NCBI GenBank assembly: GCA_003049465.1
Contig: PYSS01000005.1
Span: 14,087 to 78,086, forward strand
Length of the DNA: 64,000 nt
Reading direction: 5' to 3'
DNA from: Magnaporthiopsis rhizophila
Taxonomy: Eukaryota; Ascomycota; Sordariomycetes; Magnaporthales; Magnaporthaceae
The notes beneath the pieces are model-generated. The model was not told the DNA's origin. It saw nothing but the letters and a program-made list of their open reading frames with translations, and did no database searches. Of the stretch, positions 58,641-64,000 are shown one piece after another. Position 1 is the stretch's first letter. Every line of letters starts with the position of its first letter. The position numbers and the translations under genes are program-made.

Positions 58641-59996
58641 GACGTCCACCTATCGCTCATTTGCCAGAGGTCCAGCTAAATGTGGAGATCAGTCTCGGAG
58701 GAGCTCGGTATGGATGCTCCAGAAGACACCGAAAAGCGCATTGGGCAGGCGAAAGAAAACATTTCCTGCCGACAACGGCATTTGGAAGAAGACATGCTGC
58801 TTGAGTATGAAGAGAAGAGGTTGGGGGGAGGAGCGGTAATTTTCTCCATCTAGTTGATGTTGATGACAAGCCCACGGAGAGCATCAGCGTATCACATGCC
58901 AGCATAAAGCTGGTGGTTCTCTGTATGGCATGAAAAGCACTAGCCGTGCCATCAATAGTGACAGTTGAACCGCCATCCTTCAGGAGCAGGACAGGCTTCC
59001 CCAGCCCCAGCCTTATATTATTCCTGCGCAAAGAGGTCAGCAAGAAACAGAGCGGCGGTCGTGTCGGTCCCGGAGGGTAGGTCGCGGTGTCGCAGACGAG
59101 GCCCGCAGCACTGGGGGTTCTATCTCTTCTAGCGAGCGGTCTTGAAAAACAGAGATGCCATAAGAGGTGATTCGGCCGGTTTGACAGACTGGGGCGTACG
59201 ATGTAAAGTCAAGCCGATGCAAGCATCTCCCGAAGCAAGCATCGCCCGAAGCAACACAAGCTCAGCCTGGCCTGGTGCCAGACGCAGCTCCCCGCGGTTC
59301 ATCCCCAACTCTTTCCTGGATCGTCTCCATTTCTTCAAATCCATATGGTTTCCTTTCTTTAAGATATCTACAGACGTGTCTCCTCTCCTATGCATATCTG
59401 GTCAATCTCGTGGGCCTGCGCATCCCCGAGCGATTTCGCCGTCTTCTTGTCCAACCTTACAGGGCTCCCGTGAAACGATCACGTTTATCGGTCGTAGTAG
59501 TCAAAACCATTCTTCTTTCCAGTGTAGCCTTATACACCGCTCTCCATGTGGCTGGCACTGGGTTTCGGCTCTTCCCAAAGGTCTCCGTTGACTCTCATGC
59601 TTCTTGGGCTGACTGTCTGGCCTTCAAACCAGCCAAGATGAAGACGGGTTCGGAGCAGGCGGATCAAGGACATCTGCTGAATTAAAGCGACCAAAATGCC
59701 TAAAGGGTTGTGCACACTGCCGTTTCTTCTGTTTCTCCCCTCGCCTTTCTCCCACCTATCCGCCGTCGTAATCTACACCACTCATTTTTCTTCACGGCTC
59801 ACGAGCGTGTTCTGCTCCTGCGTCACATCCATGCTCGGGGCAAATGGCTGAATGCTGTGTTCCCATACCTGTTCGTGCCTTCATGATCCGGCATGCCTTC
59901 TTGCCGGCAAGACGCGGCCTCGGTATGTTTCCATTATATTGCCTTGCGTAGATGTCCCTGGTCCTTCGGTAAGCTGCGGCACGATTCACTGGCCCG
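58641..59996. other. Region without a gene I can support
   Basis: About 1.4 kb within the decayed block. Open frames on the minus strand (58657-59043 and 59129-59395) show no domain. It may contain further gene debris. Confidence 0.4.
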
Positions 59997-60222
59997 GCCG
60001 TCTGGACCGACATTATCTTCGACTACTTCAACGACGCGCGCTTCTTTGACATGACCAACCCCAAGGGGCCCATAGATTGGCGCAACTTCACAGGCATGGA
60101 CATGCCCAAGCGTGTCGGCGACGTCATCATCCTCCCCATCACCAGCTTTTCGCCAGTCGTGCAGCAGATGGGCGCCAAGGAGTACGATGATCCTATGGCG
60201 TTCGTCAAGCACGACTTTGAGG
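59997..60222 (+). pseudogene. Isolated exon-like segment of unknown family
   Basis: Well-formed protein sequence: IIFDYFNDARFFDMTNPKGP, IDWRNFTGMDMPKRVGDVII and SFSPVVQQMGAKEYDDPMAF, ending at a GTGAGT donor (60223). The sequence upstream is in a different frame and no matching downstream exon was found. Low-complexity is absent and composition is coding-like, so this is probably a surviving exon of a decayed or fragmented gene. Confidence 0.45.
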
Positions 60223-61038
60223 GTGAGTGGCCCCAAGACGTGCTGTCCCGACCCTCGTTCGACAGATCCCGTCACCGCCTCCTTTTGCTGCTAGACCCTG
60301 CTTACCGCCACGGGTTATTATATATCTTGACGAAACGGCATGGCCTGAGAAAACTACCCCTCCGTCGCACGAGAGAGACCGGTTTCGCCAAGCTTTCTCG
60401 CTCCCGTCCCGCTCCCGAGGTGGCCGGTGTGACGGACCGTCGAGCGCGGCTCCTATCATATTCCGCCTTTTGGCTCCGCCATGTCTTGGCCAGACTGGTC
60501 GTGTGATGCATCTGCTAGCGCCCTCGAAACTGGTAGAGTATATGTCTGCTGATTCACTCGCCCGGCCATCTATCTGGACTGGGTTCTCTTTTCTCTATTC
60601 TCTGCTTGTTTGTCTCCTTTCGGGCCGGCCCTTTTCTCGAGGATGTGACACCTTCCTGTGCTCCCAGAGGATGCATCGGCACCGCCAAATCCCGGTTCAC
60701 GACAGACTCCCCTGCCCGTCCTTTTAAATACCATCACGCCATGCGTTTATTGCGCATCGTGTAGCAACACCGCCCCTGGACGGGTAGCCGCGGCAGCGGT
60801 GCGCGCTTACTGTCTCTTGCCCTGGGGGCGATCTATCTGCTTTTTAGCTGTGTCTTTTCGCTTTCGCCAAGATCTGGGAGCAAATTCTGCCACCTTCCGG
60901 GACTCGGGCTGGACAGTTGACCGGATATAACGTCCTACACAGCCACCTCAGGGCCGACTGTCCCAAAGGAGTCATCTCCTCCCCGAGTCGCCCACCCCAA
61001 GCCTCGAGCAACATATATCTAGAGGACGCAGTAGCAAG
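60223..61038. other. Intergenic region
   Basis: About 0.8 kb, pyrimidine-rich, containing the presumed promoter of the secreted protein (ACATATATCTAG about 25 bases before its ATG). No gene recognised. Confidence 0.45.
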
Positions 61039-61917
61039 ATGGTGCCGACCGCCTCGACACCAGCACACAAGACCCGGCTCCTCCTCGCTCTCCTCTCCCG
61101 ACATCTGCTACTGCTGCCACTATCCATCCCGGGCACGACCGCCATGGCTCAACCGCTAGCGCCTCCGCGGCCATACCTTGACGCAGTGTGCAAGCCGCCA
61201 ACTCACCGCACGGGCGAGGTGGTGCCGCCCTGCATCTCCGTCGACGTGATCGAGGCGCTCTGCTTCCCCAACGGCACGACGCCGCTGCACCTGGAAGCGC
61301 ACGCCCAGTGCATGTGCCACGGCTCCTACTTCGCCGAGTGGTCCGCCTGCCGCGCCTGCCTGTCCCTGCACGGCCTGCTGCCCGGAGACCCCGAGGATCC
61401 CAGCCGCGCCTCCTTGTACGCCGCCATCGTCGCCGAGGCCAGCTCCGCCCTGTGCGGCTTCCTGGCCGACCCGCCCGCCACCCTGCCGCCATCGGTCCCC
61501 TTCAGAGCTCTGTCCAGCTCCGCCGAGGCGGTTGCCCTTGCCGGCAAGCCTAGGAGCGGCGGTGGCGGTAACAACGAGGGACCGGGGCCGGGCGACAAGG
61601 CCCCCTCGCGGACAGAGGTCAGCCTCTACTATACGCCCACGGGGCCACAGGGGCCCGGCCCCATCACGGGGAGCGCCGCGCTCGCATCGGCCACAGGTCT
61701 GCAGTTCGCCACGGGGAAGCCGCGCCCGTTGGGCACCGCCGCCTCGTCACCACCGCTCACTCCTTCTGGCACTGGTGCGCCGGGCAGCTCGAGGCTCGGA
61801 CCTCCGCCCCGCGATTCGCTTTCGGTGTCGGGGGCTGCTGTTGGTTTAACGCCGGTGAAGCGTCGGGTGCTGGTGTCACTGGGTTTCTGGGCGGTTGCAG
61901 CCGGATCCATGCTGTAG
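61039..61917 (+). CDS. Secreted, possibly GPI-anchored, cysteine-containing protein
   Basis: One exon, 292 residues. The N-terminus has a long hydrophobic stretch (LLLALLSRHLLLLPLSIPG) fitting a signal peptide with cleavage near residue 35. The mature part has a compact Cys region: CKPPTHRTGEVVPPC, ALCF, QCMCHGSYFAEWSACRACLS and later ALCGF, resembling a group of conserved fungal secreted proteins with a CxC...WxxCxxC core. A Pro, Gly and Ser-rich tail of about 120 residues follows, and the last 16 residues (VLVSLGFWAVAAGSML) are hydrophobic, as for a GPI signal or a single membrane anchor. The role is unknown; a cell-wall or surface protein is inferred. Confidence 0.65.
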   Translation: MVPTASTPAHKTRLLLALLSRHLLLLPLSIPGTTAMAQPLAPPRPYLDAVCKPPTHRTGEVVPPCISVDVIEALCFPNGTTPLHLEAHAQCMCHGSYFAEWSACRACLSLHGLLPGDPEDPSRASLYAAIVAEASSALCGFLADPPATLPPSVPFRALSSSAEAVALAGKPRSGGGGNNEGPGPGDKAPSRTEVSLYYTPTGPQGPGPITGSAALASATGLQFATGKPRPLGTAASSPPLTPSGTGAPGSSRLGPPPRDSLSVSGAAVGLTPVKRRVLVSLGFWAVAAGSML

Positions 61918-62284
61918 TCGGTATCTAAATAGAGACCTCCCCTTTCCTCCATCCGGGCACACTCGGTCAGTGTCTGTCGTTTTGCATCTCCGTGTATACA
62001 CATATCGCAACGTGGCCCCTTGGCTTCTTGCTTCTCGCTGCTCCCTTCATCCCACGGCAATTCCGTTTACCCGGGATTCTTGAGTGATCCCATCTTTGCC
62101 ATAGCCTTGGGCATTTTTTGACGTCCTTATTGACACACCTGGCATCTGGATCTACGCGCTTGCTCCATGTATTTTTTTCGTCATTATCATTCTCTTGCTA
62201 AAGTTATAAAACCTTTCTCATATCCGATTTTCTCGCAATGAATACACTTGGCCATAGTCCCGCATGCCAGGTGGTGACTGGCCC
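61918..62284. other. Convergent intergenic spacer
   Basis: 367 bases, AT-richer, probably both 3' UTRs. Nothing else seen. Confidence 0.5.
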
Positions 62285-62951
62285 TTAGTGCTCAGGCATG
62301 TGCGTGAACGGCTTGGCCAGGTTCTCCTGACAGAAGGGAAGCTTGCCGGCGGTCCAGATCTCGGTGTCCTATCGAGTCGTGTCAGCAATAGTGTCTTTCC
62401 TGCTTCCGACTAGATATTTTATGTAAGGATGGAGCTCACGGGCTTGAGGGTCTTCTTGATATCCGCGTCAAGAGTGCCGCCCTTGAGAGCGATGATGTCG
62501 GGGGCGGCTTCGGGGTCGTGGGCAATAGGCGAGCCGCACTCGCTGCAGAAGATGCGGTGGACGGCCTTGCCCGAGCTGCCCTTGCCTGCCCACGATTTCG
62601 TCGGCCCGTTGATGGTGAGCTTGTCCTTGGGGACGACGACGACGAGTGCTGTACATTAGACGGCCAGAGCCGGTCAGCCTTGTCTTGATTTAATGGTGTC
62701 TGAAGCTACCAGCTTGGGCTGGCAGCCGTCCGACGCTTGGTTGCCCCACACGGGGGAGCTCTGTGGAGTTTATATCGCGCGCGTCATTCCTGGCGGGGCT
62801 GTCTCTTTGGGAAATGGAAGGTGCACTCACAATAAGTCGAGCCGCTCTGGCGTTGGCAGTCGTCGCAATGATCATATCCAGTGATTAAGGGCGCATCCAC
62901 GTCAACCTTGTACGTGACGGCATTGCAGAGACAGTGGCCGGAGAGAACCAT
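62285..62951 (-). CDS. GFA / CENP-V-fold zinc protein (glutathione-dependent formaldehyde-activating family)
   Basis: Small zinc protein of the GFA family; bacterial members assist glutathione-formaldehyde adduct formation, but fungal functions are mostly unknown. Exons 62951-62831, 62648-62440 and 62368-62285 encode 137 residues, the normal length. Joins read STYSLVVVVPKDKL and KTLKPDTEIWTAGK. Zinc ligands are present: GHCLCNAVTY, HCDDCQRQSG and FCSECGSPIA. The C-terminal KPFTHMPEH is also common in the fungal group. Intron 1 is longer (182 bases) than the local norm and intron 2 is 71 bases. The Met at 62951 directly precedes the first Cys motif as in relatives. Confidence 0.85.
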
Positions 62952-64000
62952 TTTGGGCAAGCTGATGGTCCAGAAGCGGAAATTCTGATGTTTGCCTATG
63001 CAGAAAGACTCTCGATGAGAACCCGGATGGACAATGTGGTAGGGCAAGGGTCGAGACTGGTGGATTGACACCTACCTGGTGGACCTGAACTTTTCCTTCC
63101 GAATCTAGAGATCTAAATTAACCCTTGTTTTGGTTGTTGTGGATATGGATGTCGTGATGTTGCTGTCGGGGTTCTTCGCTATCGATGTCGAGATGGTTTT
63201 AGTATCGGCGCAAAAAGGCGAGGGAGAGGGACATTGGAAGAATTTATACGGCAGGCTCCTCTCCCACATTCCAGCATGAATGAGCTCCCTCGCCTGAGAG
63301 GGCACCTTTGGCCTCACAGTCGGCCGTCCGTATTAGAAACGGACCCGGACAGCAGACAAGACCCATGGAGGATCCTTTTGGGGCACTGTACTGCTGTGCT
63401 CCCCCAAGGTACATACCTACACGCATAGCAACTGCCGCGGGGCTCGACCCTTCTTCATCCATGGATGCGCGCGTCTTTGAGACGTTGCCCCCACGACTGG
63501 CGCTGATCAGGAAGGTGACAGTGGAGTCAGGGTCCAGCTGCAGAGACAAAACAGGAATCCAAACGAAACGAGAACAACCTGGAGCCGGAGCATTATCGTA
63601 TGCACGGGCTGCCCAACCGAGTAAAATGCCGGGATGCGTGCGATCAGAACGGCTTGTGACGATGTGATTGGCACTCACTTGCATGCAGCTTGGTTTGGGG
63701 CGTGGAGAAGCTAACTGAGAGCCCTGAAGCCAACACGAAGAATGGACATGCAGCCAAGCGGCACAAAGTAGGTAATCAGGCCTGGGACTACCAGTACAGG
63801 TACTGTCAGTAGGTGGTACCTACCCAGCAACGGAAAGACGCGGATTTCATCTAGAATAGAAGAACAAAAGTACACCAGAGTGCCTACGGCTGAGAAAGAA
63901 TGCTAGGAGTCGGTGGATATCAAAAAGGCGAGCATCATCCGCCGAGGTTATGCGGCAGCCCAGGTATTTGTCATTGACTGCGAGATCCCCGCTCCTCCTC
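62952..64000. other. Right-edge region without a supported gene
   Basis: About 1 kb upstream of the GFA gene to the end of the window. Two overlapping open frames at 63244-63684 (minus) and 63308-63667 (plus) lack any recognisable motif. Nothing else is seen. Confidence 0.4.

Noticed and set aside
63244..63684. 146-codon minus-strand open frame near the window edge
   Set aside because: Overlaps another open frame on the plus strand; neither has recognisable domains or splice context.

Overview
The window comes from a filamentous ascomycete, most likely a Sordariomycete. Coding regions are GC-rich. Introns are short, with GTRAGT-type donors, CTRAC branch sites and YAG acceptors. Several families are typical of Pezizomycotina: HET-domain proteins, a GtaA-type glutaminase, Iec3 and a 14-TM DHA2 transporter. 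There are no operons, no CRISPR array and no prokaryotic features. I rebuilt exon joins by reading splice sites and checking frame; they are predictions without transcript support. Gaps (N) interrupt homopolymer runs at several places, so this is a draft assembly.

Layout: 0.2-5 kb holds housekeeping genes, DNA polymerase alpha subunit B (with an intron that is almost entirely a 744-bp GA repeat) and the spliceosomal protein MFAP1. 6.7-17.7 kb is accessory: an F-box/ankyrin-like protein, a decayed adenylation-thiolation-reductase (NRPS-like) gene, a remnant inverted repeat, a beheaded HET gene and a second HET gene in head-to-head orientation. 17.7-28 kb is gene-poor and carries one C2H2 regulator with about 5.6 kb of upstream sequence. 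28-43 kb is again conserved: NADP-isocitrate dehydrogenase, the INO80 subunit Iec3, the MYG1 exonuclease, endosulfine/Igo1, a secreted glutaminase and an MFS transporter.

43-50.5 kb is a second accessory block: a Nudix pseudogene, a five-exon gene joining a HET domain to a SesB-like alpha/beta-hydrolase whose nucleophile serine is replaced, and wrecked coding sequence, part of it ankyrin-like. 51-54 kb returns to conserved genes (epsilon-COP, the mitochondrial protease OMA1). 54.3-60.3 kb is a graveyard: a patatin-like gene with an in-frame stop and an altered nucleophile elbow, a small unknown gene, a DUF3237-like remnant and other multi-frame fragments. 61-63 kb carries a secreted Cys-containing protein and a GFA/CENP-V-fold protein.

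The conserved genes serve separate core processes (replication, splicing, chromatin, TCA-linked NADPH supply, vesicle coat, mitochondrial quality control, quiescence signalling) and are not a pathway. The most interesting theme is the accessory layer. HET, SesB-like and patatin domains are the effector types used by fungal incompatibility and NLR-like immunity, and here they occur repeatedly, mostly in broken or catalytically altered form, between blocks of intact core genes.
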